From Fictibacillus sp. FJAT-27399 (GTDB lineage Bacteria; Bacillota; Bacilli; Bacillales; Fictibacillaceae), in contig NZ_LMVC01000002.1 of the NCBI RefSeq assembly GCF_001510655.1, forward strand, positions 1,269,139 through 1,333,138: DNA of 64,000 nt. Reading direction: 5' to 3'. Positions 8,601 to 17,640 of the stretch are shown here, one piece after another. A model generated the notes under the pieces. The model was not told the DNA's origin and did not search any database. It saw only the letters and a program-made list of their open reading frames with translations. The position numbers were made by a program, and so were the translations under genes. How positions within the stretch are numbered: the stretch's first letter is position 1; the number at the start of each line of letters is the position of its first letter.

Positions 8601-10271
8601 TTACTTCTCTTTTTCTTGTTTCTCCAAAAATGCACGCATCTTCTGCAAATATTCCGGCGCGTCCATCGGATCTTCAACGACCAGTTCGATCATACAAAGT
8701 TTTTCTCCCTGTAATCGTTCAGCCTCAGTGATGGCATCGTCCAGTTCCTGGTTCGTCCTCACCTGTTTCGTAAACGCATCTCTTCCGAACGCTTCTGCCA
8801 GCTTGGTATAATTCCAGGAAGGGATCTCGTTATACTTCTGTTTCTCAATCTCCACTTTAACGTTCAAGTACTTTTCAATGGTATATCCATTGTTATTTAA
8901 AATAAAGATAATGGGTTTACATCCCCTCTCGAGCATCGAACTGATTTCCTGTACGGTCAGCTGCAAAGAGCCATCACCGGTAAAAAGAAGAACACGCCGG
9001 TCCTTCGCCGCCATACATGCCCCGAACGCCGCAGGAGTAGCAAACCCGATGCTTTGCCAGCCACCCTGTGCAATATAAATCGCTCCTTTCGGCAGCCTGA
9101 TTTGTGACATTCCATAAGATAACGAACCCGTCTCAACAACAACCACATCATTTTCCCTGAGCATGTGCTGAAATCTTGGATAGTAAGATGCAGCCTTGAT
9201 TGGCTCCTCTCCCCCGCCGCTCACCGTATCGTAAGGAAATGTGATGTCACCGATTGAACTCTCCTGTTTAAATCCAATATTTGTTAACTCATGTAATAGG
9301 TCCTCCGCTTTTACGTTCAAATAACTTGCTGCTCCGACCTTTACAGATTCAGGCTGGATCTCAACAATTTTTAAGGGATTCAGTTTAATTGTATGTTTTG
9401 ACGTATTCACATCGGTCCATTGTACGCCAATCGCAAAAAGGCAGTCGGCTTCTTCAACCATTTTAGTTACTTCTTCCTGTCCAAAAGCTCCACCGTATAC
9501 ACCGATGTACTGTGGATGGCTTTCATCAAACCCGCTCTTCCCTTGCATGAGTGAAGCGACAGGAACTTTGAGTTGTTCTGCTAGATGCTGCACTTGATCC
9601 TGCAGCCGGTAGCGAATGGCTTTCATATCAACAAGAATGATTGCTTTCTTTGCCTCTTCCACCATTCCAGTAATCTGTTTTAGCGCAGCCTGAAGTGCGG
9701 TTTGACTGGTCTTCGTCTGTGTTACTTCCGTTTCATGAAAGATGACCGGCTGAGTCACCAAGTCGATCGCAACACTTAAATAAACCGGCTTTTTCTTTTG
9801 CTTTGCTGCTTGAATGGCAGCCGGGATTTCCCGAGCTGCGTTTTCCGGTGTCAGAACAGCCGTATATGCGGTGATGTTTTCGTACACTTTTCGAAAAACA
9901 TCATAATCACCATCCATTAATGTGTGATGAGCCAGCTCTTTATCCTTCTGCATTTTTGATTTTGGCGAGCCAACGATCTGTATCACAGGCACGTCTTCAC
10001 TGAATGCGCCGGCAATTGCGTTCGTCGCACTCATTTCGCCGACCCCAAATGTTGTAATGAGCGCCGATATACCGTTAATCCGTGCGTATGCATCTGCTGC
10101 ATATCCTGCATTCAGCTCATTTCTATTCGTAATAAAAGAAAGGCCTTTATCGCTTTCAAGCGTATCAAGCAATGAAAAGTTATAATCACCCGGCACCCCG
10201 AAGACTTCTGATATTCCTTCTCTTTTTAAACAATCCAATAAATATTGTCCCACCGTTCTGCTTTCTGCCAA
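8601..10271 (-). CDS. Thiamine-diphosphate 2-oxoacid decarboxylase (indolepyruvate/pyruvate decarboxylase type)
   Basis: About 556 residues with the three-domain ThDP fold. The N-terminal FGVPGDYNFSLLD includes the GDYN motif and is followed by a conserved glutamate region; the C-terminal ThDP motif is GDGSLQLTVQEI through FILNNNGYTIE. An HHT motif (LAHHTLMDG) near residue 113 is typical of pyruvate/indolepyruvate decarboxylases rather than acetolactate synthases. These enzymes make aldehydes from 2-oxoacids; which one is unknown here. I prefer TTG at 10271, eight bases after AAGGAG, over the GTG at 10280, which overlaps that site. Confidence 0.85.
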   Translation of the reverse strand: MAESRTVGQYLLDCLKREGISEVFGVPGDYNFSLLDTLESDKGLSFITNRNELNAGYAADAYARINGISALITTFGVGEMSATNAIAGAFSEDVPVIQIVGSPKSKMQKDKELAHHTLMDGDYDVFRKVYENITAYTAVLTPENAAREIPAAIQAAKQKKKPVYLSVAIDLVTQPVIFHETEVTQTKTSQTALQAALKQITGMVEEAKKAIILVDMKAIRYRLQDQVQHLAEQLKVPVASLMQGKSGFDESHPQYIGVYGGAFGQEEVTKMVEEADCLFAIGVQWTDVNTSKHTIKLNPLKIVEIQPESVKVGAASYLNVKAEDLLHELTNIGFKQESSIGDITFPYDTVSGGGEEPIKAASYYPRFQHMLRENDVVVVETGSLSYGMSQIRLPKGAIYIAQGGWQSIGFATPAAFGACMAAKDRRVLLFTGDGSLQLTVQEISSMLERGCKPIIFILNNNGYTIEKYLNVKVEIEKQKYNEIPSWNYTKLAEAFGRDAFTKQVRTNQELDDAITEAERLQGEKLCMIELVVEDPMDAPEYLQKMRAFLEKQEKEK

Positions 10272-10361
10272 ACTACTCACTCCTTCAATGGTTCATCCCC
10301 TACTCCTATTTATATACCCAAACCCTTCCATGCTAATCGCTGATCCAATATGTGAGGCATG

Positions 10362-10394
10362 AAAAAAACTCCTGAATTACTTCAGGAGTTTTTC
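10362..10394 (-). terminator. Intrinsic terminator after the small membrane-protein gene
   Basis: AAACTCCTGAA / TTCAGGAGTTT with a short loop; on the minus strand it is followed by a T-run. Confidence 0.85.
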
Positions 10395-10397
10395 TGT

Positions 10398-10607
10398 CTA
10401 TCGTCTATCATTGTTCTCTCCTTCAGTACTAAAAGATAGATACCAATCAATAAACCACTGATTTTTCTCAAGCAACTGGTGGGTAACAAATAAACATAGG
10501 ATGAAAGTGATGGCTTCATCGTTGGTCGCAAGAAAATATCGTACACAATAAAACAGAATGACTGCAAATACAAAAGTAAAAACCAGCTGGGATAATTCTC
10601 GTTTCAT
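10398..10607 (-). CDS. Small two-helix membrane protein, unknown
   Basis: 69 residues with two hydrophobic segments (about 7-24 and 32-44) and a charged tail ending in EGENNDRR. AGGAGTGGGG lies seven bases before the ATG, and a strong terminator follows the stop, so it is a genuine small gene. I do not recognise the family. It lies just downstream of the 224-residue gene at 10624-11298 on the same strand and may be co-transcribed with it. Confidence 0.65.
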   Translation of the reverse strand: MKRELSQLVFTFVFAVILFYCVRYFLATNDEAITFILCLFVTHQLLEKNQWFIDWYLSFSTEGENNDRR

Positions 10608-10623
10608 TGCCCCACTCCTATTT

Positions 10624-11298
10624 TTACAAAAATAGTTTCTGGAATTTTTTCATAGACTCTGGACTGCTGATTACTGAAAAATGCTGTAAAAGCTTCTGGA
10701 GTGCTTCCTCTCGATCAATCTCTATATTTTCTATCTTATTTTTTTCTGTCCAATGCTCAATCGTCTCATAGGAAGTGCTGTTCCAGCCATTTTTTTCGCC
10801 GATCGCATTTTGTTTCTCCTTTGTACCTGAGACGACAATATCAAGAGAGGCCTGAAGCTCGAGCAATCCGTTGTCGAAGGCTTTCTTTTTCTCTTTTGCT
10901 TTCATATCAGCCTTTGCCCTTAAAAGCCTCGTATCAATTCCTTCTTCCTGCAGGATGTGTGAGTGAAGATCGAAGGCATCTTTTAACAGCATGCCATTAT
11001 AATAACGGTCCTTCACAGACATTGGATTCCCCAGAACCGTTCTTATATAAGGAAGGAGTTCGCGGGAGATGAGAACAGATTTTTTCTTAACAAATTTTCC
11101 GTACGCGGCTATTCCATCTGCAGCAAACCGTGTTCTCCAGCCCCAAGGATCAAATTCGGTCTCCGTATACCAATTTTCCTTAACCGTAATACTGCTAAGT
11201 GAGGGATAATCGGGAAACAAAGGAGCAAGCGGCAGCAACCCTACTTCATTCACAATATCAATGGCTTCTTCGTACGTTTTAATTTTATAATCAAGCAT
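10624..11298 (-). CDS. Uncharacterised protein, possibly AlkZ-related
   Basis: 224 residues, soluble, starting MLDYKIKTYEEAIDIVNEVG, with WYTETEFDPWGWRTRF and AAYGKFVKKKSVLISREL. This pattern recalls proteins annotated as AlkZ-related in Bacillus, small relatives of winged-helix DNA glycosylases. That assignment is from memory of the family and is not proved by any catalytic motif I can point to. It has a usable ribosome site (AAAGGGG) and sits upstream of the small membrane protein. Confidence 0.6.
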   Translation of the reverse strand: MLDYKIKTYEEAIDIVNEVGLLPLAPLFPDYPSLSSITVKENWYTETEFDPWGWRTRFAADGIAAYGKFVKKKSVLISRELLPYIRTVLGNPMSVKDRYYNGMLLKDAFDLHSHILQEEGIDTRLLRAKADMKAKEKKKAFDNGLLELQASLDIVVSGTKEKQNAIGEKNGWNSTSYETIEHWTEKNKIENIEIDREEALQKLLQHFSVISSPESMKKFQKLFL

Positions 11299-11485
11299 TC
11301 ACTCATTCCCCTTTGTTCTTTCCTTATTATGTATCCATCTTTCCCCTAAGCTTCCAAGTGCCATTCATACGCCAGATAAGATTACAATCGGTATAAAATC
11401 GGGATAAGAACGAACGAGAAGGGCAACAAACCTTAAGGACCCTTCCGTAAAAAAGACCAACCATAACACAAATAAAATGGAGAGA

Positions 11486-11749
11486 TCACCATAGAAATGT
11501 TGCCTGAGAGACCATTGAGCGACGGTTGTTAAGAAAGAAAGATATTGTTCTTTTTAGATCGTGCGCATAGCACTCCTCGTGATAAGGAATCACCTCAAAA
11601 AACATCGTTACCGTAACTAAACCATCTTTAAGTGTAATTTCTTTTGTACATCTATCGCAAATATTCTGTAAGGGCGTTCCGTCACACACCACCCAAAATA
11701 AAAAACATGTCTGAAAAGATCCATCAATTCCATTATATACCATAATCAA
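11486..11749 (-). CDS. Small zinc-ribbon-like protein
   Basis: 87 residues in the longest frame. The conserved-looking part is ICDRCTKEITLKDGLVTVT followed by FFEVIPYHEECYAHDLK, giving CxxC and HxxC pairs that could bind zinc. The first 30 residues are hydrophobic and less convincing, and no good ribosome site precedes the ATG at 11749. A shorter start is possible, or the 5' end may be damaged, as with the HxlR remnant next door. Confidence 0.5.
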   Translation of the reverse strand: MIMVYNGIDGSFQTCFLFWVVCDGTPLQNICDRCTKEITLKDGLVTVTMFFEVIPYHEECYAHDLKRTISFFLNNRRSMVSQATFLW

Positions 11750-11761
11750 TCGAGACGTATT

Positions 11762-11930
11762 TTAATTTTGCATGGACTTTCCCCATTCAGCCAGTGATTT
11801 TAAATAAGGGATCAGGTCCTCGCCTGCTTTGGTCAGTGAGTATTCTACTCTTGGTGGAATTTCCATAAACTGCTTTCGAATGATAAGTCCTTGGTTCTCC
11901 ATTAATAAGTTTTTTCTGACTTAGAAATAA
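11762..11930 (-). pseudogene. HxlR-family regulator, C-terminal remnant
   Basis: The minus-strand frame from 11902 reads MENQGLIIRKQFMEIPPRVE, then YSLTKAGEDLIPYLKSLAEW and a stop at 11762. This is the winged-helix C-terminal half of an HxlR-type MarR-like repressor. Just upstream another frame reads LSQKKLIN, which matches the segment that normally precedes it, so a small deletion has shifted the frame. The rest of the HTH is missing and replaced by the upstream region of the GNAT gene. Confidence 0.7.
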
Positions 11931-12014
11931 AATACTGCACTTGTTTTACTTTGATTATGTAATAAAATTATATCGTAGTTGATTAAAAGCAGGATAAATA
12001 AAGGAGTGATAGTT

Positions 12015-12563
12015 TTGAAGTTAAAATATGAAGTTTTACCTGATGAAAAAATTGAATGCTGCAGAGAAATTTGCAATGAACTCATGGCCTTTCAAAAATC
12101 AAAATCCTACATAACACCTGAATTGTTTGACAATATGAATTTTGAAACAAGGCTGATTCCATCAATAAATAATGCCGTTCACAATTATACGGTAGTAGTT
12201 AAAGATGATGATCAAATCGTAGGTTATGTATATTCCAATATCTCTCCTAAAGAAGCCTATGCCAATGAATTTGCCACTTTTTTTGATCTTTCTTCTGTTA
12301 ACAGAGATCATGTAGGCTGTTTATCTCAATTTTATATTAAAGAAGAGTACAGGCAATATGGGATTGGATCCAAACTTTTTCATATGTCCATGGATTGGAT
12401 CAAGCAATTTGACGATGTGGAAGATTATTTTATTTATGTCTCAAATGGCAATACTAACGCACTGGAATTCTATAAACGTAAAGGATTTACTGTGAGTCAT
12501 GATATATTGGATGGTTTTATTACTGTTTTACGAAGCAAAAGAGAAATTGGATGTAACCATTAA
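12015..12563 (+). CDS. GNAT-family N-acetyltransferase
   Basis: 182 residues. The acetyl-CoA motif A is FYIKEEYRQYGIGSKLF (about 114-130), followed by NTNALEFYKRKGF, the typical GNAT C-terminal strand and helix. The TTG at 12015 is chosen because AAGGAGTGAT is seven to eight bases upstream. The substrate is unknown. It has its own strong terminator and borders a truncated HxlR gene, so the locus has been rearranged. Confidence 0.85.
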   Translation: MKLKYEVLPDEKIECCREICNELMAFQKSKSYITPELFDNMNFETRLIPSINNAVHNYTVVVKDDDQIVGYVYSNISPKEAYANEFATFFDLSSVNRDHVGCLSQFYIKEEYRQYGIGSKLFHMSMDWIKQFDDVEDYFIYVSNGNTNALEFYKRKGFTVSHDILDGFITVLRSKREIGCNH

Positions 12564-12566
12564 AAT

Positions 12567-12593
12567 GGATGGAGCTGATATCAGCTCCACCCT
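12567..12593. terminator. Hairpin between the GNAT and SDR genes
   Basis: The palindrome GGAGCTGATATCAGCTCC lies between the converging genes; the T-run is weak, so strength is uncertain. Confidence 0.6.
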
Positions 12594-12607
12594 TTCAGTA
12601 ATGATAT

Positions 12608-13366
12608 TTATCTTGTTCTTGATACATACGGATAAATCGGGTCTTTAAGCGCAAACTCATAGGTTTCGCCATTCACAATTCCTACAACCTTGCTGCTGTC
12701 ATAGAGATCCAGCAAAAATCCGGCCATCTGTTTAGCCGTGTGGTACTCAGGAACCGCACCTTCATACTCAAATTTATCCAAATCCATGGAGCGCTGCGCA
12801 AATTCGGTTTCAGTGGCAGCAGGAGCCAGAACCTTCGCTTGCATTTTTGCTCCGTTTGCTTTTAATTCCTGTGCAAGTCCTTCTGTAAAAGCACTGACGT
12901 AAAATTTAGTCGCACAATACGTAACCGCACTCCCTACAATCGTATAACCGCCAGCTGAAGAGATATTAATCAGCTGTGTATCTTCTGTGTTTGCATAATC
13001 ACGAACAAAGAGAGACGACAAGATCGTCAATGCTTCGATGTTTAAATGAAGCATATCTCCTATTTTATTTAAATCTTGATCCCCTACAGAAGCAAAGTTT
13101 CCGAACCCGGCATTGTTGATCCAGGTTTCAATTTCAAGATCTTTTAAGCTGTCGTACAGCTCGTACGCATTTTTCGCAACAGATAAGTCAGTGACACGAA
13201 CTACAACTTCTAATTCTGAGTCAGCCTTCGCGATTTCTGTCTTTAACTCCTCCAATTTTTCTTCGCGGCGTGCAGCGATTACCAAGTTTTTTCCTCGTGC
13301 GGCAAATTCAAGCGCCGTTTCAAACCCAATTCCTGAACTTGCACCTGTAATTACGGTATATTTCAT
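12608..13366 (-). CDS. Short-chain dehydrogenase/reductase
   Basis: 252 residues, classical SDR. The NAD(P) motif TGASSGIG is at the N-terminus, followed by NNAGFG, the catalytic serine in INISSAGG and YCATK (YxxxK). The ATG at 13366 is used because GAGGAGGTAC is correctly spaced; a longer in-frame start at 13384 overlaps that site. A MerR-type operator palindrome lies about 50 bp upstream (13415-13430) beside a truncated MerR gene. This resembles the aldehyde-stress layout in which a MerR regulator controls a divergent dehydrogenase. Confidence 0.88.
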   Translation of the reverse strand: MKYTVITGASSGIGFETALEFAARGKNLVIAARREEKLEELKTEIAKADSELEVVVRVTDLSVAKNAYELYDSLKDLEIETWINNAGFGNFASVGDQDLNKIGDMLHLNIEALTILSSLFVRDYANTEDTQLINISSAGGYTIVGSAVTYCATKFYVSAFTEGLAQELKANGAKMQAKVLAPAATETEFAQRSMDLDKFEYEGAVPEYHTAKQMAGFLLDLYDSSKVVGIVNGETYEFALKDPIYPYVSRTR

Positions 13367-13414
13367 AAAAAGTACCTCCTCCAATAATTTCTTGCCTTGT
13401 GGTGATTATAAGGG

Positions 13415-13430
13415 TTAGAGTTTACTCTAA
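13415..13430. promoter_or_regulatory. MerR-type operator palindrome
   Basis: TTAGAGT-TT-ACTCTAA is a perfect dyad of the kind found between stretched -35 and -10 boxes of MerR-controlled promoters. It lies between the SDR gene and the MerR remnant, whose HTH domain is gone. Confidence 0.6.
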
Positions 13431-13448
13431 GTCAAACGACAGACGCAA

Positions 13449-13655
13449 ATGCCGTTGGGTAAAATGAGGGAGTACTCAAGGCTGTATCAAGAAGGAGAAC
13501 ATACGCGGGAAGCACGTCTCCGTCTCCTCGAAGTGCATCGAACCTCGGTGAGGGAGCAAATCACCACCCTTCAGGAAACTGAAAAGATGCTGGATCATAA
13601 AATCGGATCCTATAAAGAATTGATTCAATCAGAGCATTTAAAAACCAGCACCTAG
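13449..13655 (+). pseudogene. MerR-family regulator, C-terminal remnant
   Basis: 68 residues: MPLGKMREYSRLYQEGEHT, then REARLRLLEVHRTSVREQIT and a coiled-coil tail ending KIGSYKELIQSE. This is the dimerisation helix and C-terminal region of an AdhR/YraB-like MerR protein. The N-terminal winged HTH (about 60-70 residues) is absent; the sequence upstream is the promoter region of the SDR. No ribosome site precedes the first ATG. It is probably a deletion remnant. Confidence 0.7.
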
Positions 13656-13686
13656 TTCTGATTTCAGAACCTAGGTGCTGGTTTTC
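13641..13686. terminator. Bidirectional terminator between the merR remnant and ponA
   Basis: AAAACCAGCACCTAG / CTAGGTGCTGGTTTT with an inner TTCTGA/TCAGAA hairpin. Flanking A and T runs allow termination both ways. Confidence 0.9.
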
Positions 13687-13689
13687 ACG

Positions 13690-16119
13690 TTACTGGTCTG
13701 TTTCAACGGTATTCTTTTCCAAGGAACTTGGCTTTGTTTCCGCTGGTTTTTTACTATCATCCTGTTCTTTCGGCGGCTCGGTTTCAGGATCCGTTGGTTT
13801 ATCACCTGTACCCGGTTTGGTGGTTCCGTCTCCTGGCTTATCTTTAGGCGGAGTTGTTGGATCTGTCGGCTTATCCTGATTTCCTCCGCCTTGATCATTC
13901 CCACCCTGATCTGTTCCGCCATTTCCGCCTTGGCCATTGCCACCCTGATCGCTGCCGCCTTGATCATCTTTAGGCGGTGTGACAGGAGTATCCGGTTTTG
14001 TTTTACCGTCATCATTAGGTTTTTCTTTATCATCTTTATTCTTTTGTTCTTCTTCTTTTTTCTCTTTTTCTTTATCTTGCTTTTCTTTTTCAGCATCAGC
14101 TGATGGATCTTCTTTTTTGTCTTCCTTATGGCTTTGCTGTGCTATAGCAGGCATCGAAGTTCCTTGCACGTAAAGCTCAGAGCCTCGTGAAACGACAGAT
14201 CCCGGTTTTTGGAAATCGGCAGTGAGCTTATTTGCTGAAACATGGGATACCAGTTCTTTAAAGATCAGCTTAGCGATCACTTGGTCTTCTTTCTTTACAT
14301 AAGCATCCTGGCCCGGGTGATCATATCCTGTCCAGACAGCTGCTGTATAGCGTGTGGTATAACCGACAAACCATGAATCGGTCGAGCCGTTGCCATAGAC
14401 ATTGGCCGGAAGGTTCGTCGTTCCTGTCTTACCGGCTACATCCAATCCTGGAATCTGAGCCATGCGGCCAGTTCCGTTATTGACAACACTCTTCAGCATA
14501 TCCGTTACCATGTAAGCTGTATAATCGCTCATGGCAGTTTTTGGCTGATGGCTAAACTGCTTCACTTCTCCATTCGGATATTCAATCTTTCTTAATGTTG
14601 TTGGCTGATGATAGACGCCCTTGTTTCCAAAAGCAGAATACGCACCGGCCATCGTTAATGGAGAAACCCCTTTATTGAATCCGCCGATCGCATAGGACGG
14701 ATAGATCGTATCCAGCTTAATTCCAAGGTTTCCTGCAAACTGTTTCGCGTTCGCTTCTCCTACTGCCTGGAACGTTTTTATGGCAGGAATGTTATACGAT
14801 TGGACGAGTGCTTCTCTCATAGAAAGCGTACCATGATAGGTTTTATCCCAGTTCTGGAACTGCTTGCCGTTGATTTCGAGCGGCTCATCCTTGATCGGAG
14901 TACTCGTAGACCATTTCAAGTATTCAATCGCCGGGCCGTAGTCAAGAATCGGTTTAATCGTCGATCCCGGCTGCCTTTCTGTATCGGTCGCATAGTTAAA
15001 TCCTCTGATGGCCTGTTTGTTGTCATCCAGCCTGTTGCCGCCTATAGCACGAATCTGGCCGGTTTCAGTATCAAGGAGAACGGCCCCCGCCTGAAATTTA
15101 TTGTCTGGGTAACGGATATAATCCTCCGTTGATAAGATTTTTTCTGCTTGAGATTGGGCATCCTGGTCAAGCGTCGTGTAGATTTTCAATCCGCCTTCAA
15201 ACAGTTCTTTTTCAGAAATGCCTTCTTTTCGTGCGTCTTTAATGACCTGCTGTAAAAACGCTTCGTATCTCGGCTGAGACTTCTTAGGTTTCACAAGCAT
15301 TTTCTTAATTGGCTGCTGCTGCGCTTTTACTTTTTCCTGCTCAGAAATATATCCGTTTTTGTGCAGTAGCGACAAGACCACATTCCTTCGCTGTTCCGCT
15401 AACTCTGGATGTACGAATGGATCATACCCGCTCGGACGCTGTGGCAGTCCGGCAAGCAATGCAGCCTCGCCGATGGTCAGCTGGTCCAGAGGCTTATTAA
15501 AATACGTTTTTGCTGCTGTTTTTACTCCATAGGCACTATTTCCGAAGTAGATTTTATTTAAATAGAATTCAAGAATCTGATCCTTGGAATATTTCCGTTC
15601 AAGCTGGATCGCCAAATAGGCTTCTTGTACCTTCCTAGTTACTGTCTTTTCTGGTGATAAGAACGAGTTTTTTACAACCTGCTGTGTGATTGTACTGGCA
15701 CCTTCTGAACCAAATCCGTGAGTTATATTGGAAAGAATGGCTCCTGCGACCCTTTTCGTATCAATTCCGTTATGTTTGTAGAATCGAACGTCTTCTGTCG
15801 CAATAAAAGCGTTCCGAACGAGCGGCGGAATATCTTTAATGTGAGCATAATCTCTCTTTTCCTTCCCGCTGATTGAAACGACTTTCTCATTGTTCATGTC
15901 ATAGACGGTGGAAGTACGTGAATACTTCAGGTTTTCGGGGTTCAATTCAGGAGCGCCTTTTGCAACTGAAAATACGGTTGCCCCCCCGCCAATAACCACT
16001 AAAAGAAAGAGAACAAGAAAAGTTAGTGTACTGTATGTAAGGAATTTTCGAAAACGTTTAGGCCTTTTGTTCTGTTTTCTTCTTTCCAATCGTGAAGCTG
16101 AATTTTTCTTTTCCATCAT
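13690..16119 (-). CDS. ponA: Class A penicillin-binding protein (PBP1A type)
   Basis: 809 residues. One membrane anchor (about 28-50) is followed by the GT51 transglycosylase (EDVRFYKHNGID, STITQQVVKNSFLS) and the transpeptidase with PGSTIKP (SxxK serine), SYN in VQSYNIPA and KTGTTN. It polymerises and cross-links peptidoglycan outside the membrane. The last 130 residues are low-complexity: a K/E/D-rich stretch, then GGNGQGG-type repeats, then a P/T/K-rich tail. The gene is not preceded by recU as in Bacillus subtilis ponA, so it may be a paralogue and the symbol is by similarity. Confidence 0.88.
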   Translation of the reverse strand: MMEKKNSASRLERRKQNKRPKRFRKFLTYSTLTFLVLFLLVVIGGGATVFSVAKGAPELNPENLKYSRTSTVYDMNNEKVVSISGKEKRDYAHIKDIPPLVRNAFIATEDVRFYKHNGIDTKRVAGAILSNITHGFGSEGASTITQQVVKNSFLSPEKTVTRKVQEAYLAIQLERKYSKDQILEFYLNKIYFGNSAYGVKTAAKTYFNKPLDQLTIGEAALLAGLPQRPSGYDPFVHPELAEQRRNVVLSLLHKNGYISEQEKVKAQQQPIKKMLVKPKKSQPRYEAFLQQVIKDARKEGISEKELFEGGLKIYTTLDQDAQSQAEKILSTEDYIRYPDNKFQAGAVLLDTETGQIRAIGGNRLDDNKQAIRGFNYATDTERQPGSTIKPILDYGPAIEYLKWSTSTPIKDEPLEINGKQFQNWDKTYHGTLSMREALVQSYNIPAIKTFQAVGEANAKQFAGNLGIKLDTIYPSYAIGGFNKGVSPLTMAGAYSAFGNKGVYHQPTTLRKIEYPNGEVKQFSHQPKTAMSDYTAYMVTDMLKSVVNNGTGRMAQIPGLDVAGKTGTTNLPANVYGNGSTDSWFVGYTTRYTAAVWTGYDHPGQDAYVKKEDQVIAKLIFKELVSHVSANKLTADFQKPGSVVSRGSELYVQGTSMPAIAQQSHKEDKKEDPSADAEKEKQDKEKEKKEEEQKNKDDKEKPNDDGKTKPDTPVTPPKDDQGGSDQGGNGQGGNGGTDQGGNDQGGGNQDKPTDPTTPPKDKPGDGTTKPGTGDKPTDPETEPPKEQDDSKKPAETKPSSLEKNTVETDQ

Positions 16120-16302
16120 TAACTCTCCTTAAATTGTTCCATGCTGTTCCCTATGCTGAAATAGTTTATTTTTCCTGAACACCAATTTTATACTATTTTA
16201 ATAGAAAATAATACGAATACATCTCACAAATGTTACATTTTTATTACAAACAGGTCAGAAGTACTAGTACCCGTTTTTCCAGCTTTTTAATCTATATGAA
16301 TT

Positions 16303-16333
16303 AAAAAAAGAACAAGAACATGATGTCTCGTTC
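16303..16333 (-). terminator. Intrinsic terminator after the 16345-16857 gene
   Basis: On the minus strand GAACGAGA pairs imperfectly with TTCTTGTTC and is followed by T7. Confidence 0.6.
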
Positions 16334-16344
16334 GAATGCTGCTT

Positions 16345-16857
16345 TTAGTGATATGCAGGACCAATAGCCTTTGTTTCCATTGGATGCTCAGGGTAATAAA
16401 AGGATAAGTTTTGGTAGCTCCAGGCAAACTTGCTTTTAGAAAAGTACTTGCCCAAAGAGAGGTATCTCATTTTTTGATGATCAATATAAATATCTTTATT
16501 CCTCGGTTTGTCTGTATCGAAACCAAATTCCAGTAAATTTTTGTTAAAATACATTCCATCTTTATTGATGCTCTGATATAAAAGATATACATCAGCCAGG
16601 GATGCTTTATATTTACCGAAATGCTTTGTTATTTTAAAAACATAAATTTTATGAGGTGCGTTCGTTATCTCCAGAACATAAGGGCTATTGGGGACAGTAA
16701 CCGATTGAACCTTCTCCGTGTTTAATTCAATGGCTTCTTTCGTCCAGCCCTTCTGCAGTGCCTCTTTTTTGGTGTGGTACCCGTAATTAACCACATATAA
16801 ATAGATTCCTGCTGCGATAAAAGATAACACAAACGCAGCTCCCCAGCCGTTTTTCAT
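16345..16857 (-). CDS. Membrane-anchored extracytoplasmic protein, unknown
   Basis: 170 residues with one N-terminal membrane helix (about 5-24) and the rest predicted outside. No cysteine lipobox and no known catalytic motif were seen. The extracellular part has mixed strand-like segments (VQSVTVPNSPYVLEI, KIYVFKITKHFGK). The ATG at 16857 is chosen over TTG at 16863 because of the GGGG spacing. It has its own terminator and lies upstream of ponA on the same strand, but a 225-bp gap separates them. I see nothing else in that gap. Confidence 0.6.
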   Translation of the reverse strand: MKNGWGAAFVLSFIAAGIYLYVVNYGYHTKKEALQKGWTKEAIELNTEKVQSVTVPNSPYVLEITNAPHKIYVFKITKHFGKYKASLADVYLLYQSINKDGMYFNKNLLEFGFDTDKPRNKDIYIDHQKMRYLSLGKYFSKSKFAWSYQNLSFYYPEHPMETKAIGPAYH

Positions 16858-16994
16858 CAACAAACCCCATTTCCATTGAAGGCTATTTCAATTGCTTATT
16901 CTCTTGTTGTTTGAAGTCTATTTAAGATCAATTCCCAAACAACTCCCAATTACTTACAGTTTATCATAAAATTAATTGAAAGTTTTACTAAAAT

Positions 16995-17028
16995 AAAAAA
17001 GCAGCCCTCATATCATGAGAACGCTGCA
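16995..17028 (-). terminator. Intrinsic terminator after the 17055-17501 GNAT gene
   Basis: GCAGC/GCTGC with inner TCAT/ATGA pairing, and T6 on the minus strand. Confidence 0.75.
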
Positions 17029-17054
17029 GTATTCTTAGTCAATCCCGCTTCTTC

Positions 17055-17501
17055 CTATTTTAACTCCCAATTCAGCATTTCACCCTCTTGCCCTAAACGC
17101 TTCATGTTCATTTTTTCCAATACACGGATGGAAGGATCATTGTTTATCAAGCATTCTGCAATGACACGGTTAACTTGGTCAGAAGTAAAGGCCCAATCGA
17201 TTATCGCCTTTACCGATTCGGTGGCGTATCCTTTTTGCTGAGCAGACGGAATGATTCCATAACCGACCTCTACTGTTCGTTCGGCACTGGGTTTCCCTTT
17301 GAATCCAATATCTCCGACAATCATTCCCGTTTCCTTTTCTGTGACCAGCCACACACCCCATCCGTATAGCTCAGGGTCTTGTTCTAACTGTTCAACGTAG
17401 GACTTAATTTGGTTTCTGATTGGATATGCATCAGGCGATAGTGATTCTATGTATGGTCTGCTGCAGGGTATGATGGTTAACCGTTCTGTTTCCAATTTCA
17501 T
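17055..17501 (-). CDS. RimJ/RimL-type GNAT acetyltransferase
   Basis: 148 residues starting MKLETERLTIIPC, the usual opening of Rim-type acetyltransferases. Motif A is VGYGIIPSAQQKGYATESV, followed by NNDPSIRVLEKMNMKRLG. These enzymes acetylate protein N-termini, amino acids or antibiotics, and the substrate cannot be told. It is a single gene with its own terminator. Confidence 0.85.
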   Translation of the reverse strand: MKLETERLTIIPCSRPYIESLSPDAYPIRNQIKSYVEQLEQDPELYGWGVWLVTEKETGMIVGDIGFKGKPSAERTVEVGYGIIPSAQQKGYATESVKAIIDWAFTSDQVNRVIAECLINNDPSIRVLEKMNMKRLGQEGEMLNWELK

Positions 17502-17640
17502 CTGTAACTTCCTTTCTTTATTCCATGTCTTCTAAAAAACTATTCTTCTCTCGGTCTTCTAATCCTCTTTTAACCTGCCGAATAATGAATGAACGGAGAA
17601 TCATCTGAAAAACCCTCGGCGAAGTTATCTCAATATTCAG

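Noticed and set aside
13671..14173. ORFs of 141, 142 and 64 residues at the ponA 3' end
   Set aside because: They are shadows of the low-complexity PBP tail; the repeats keep several frames open.
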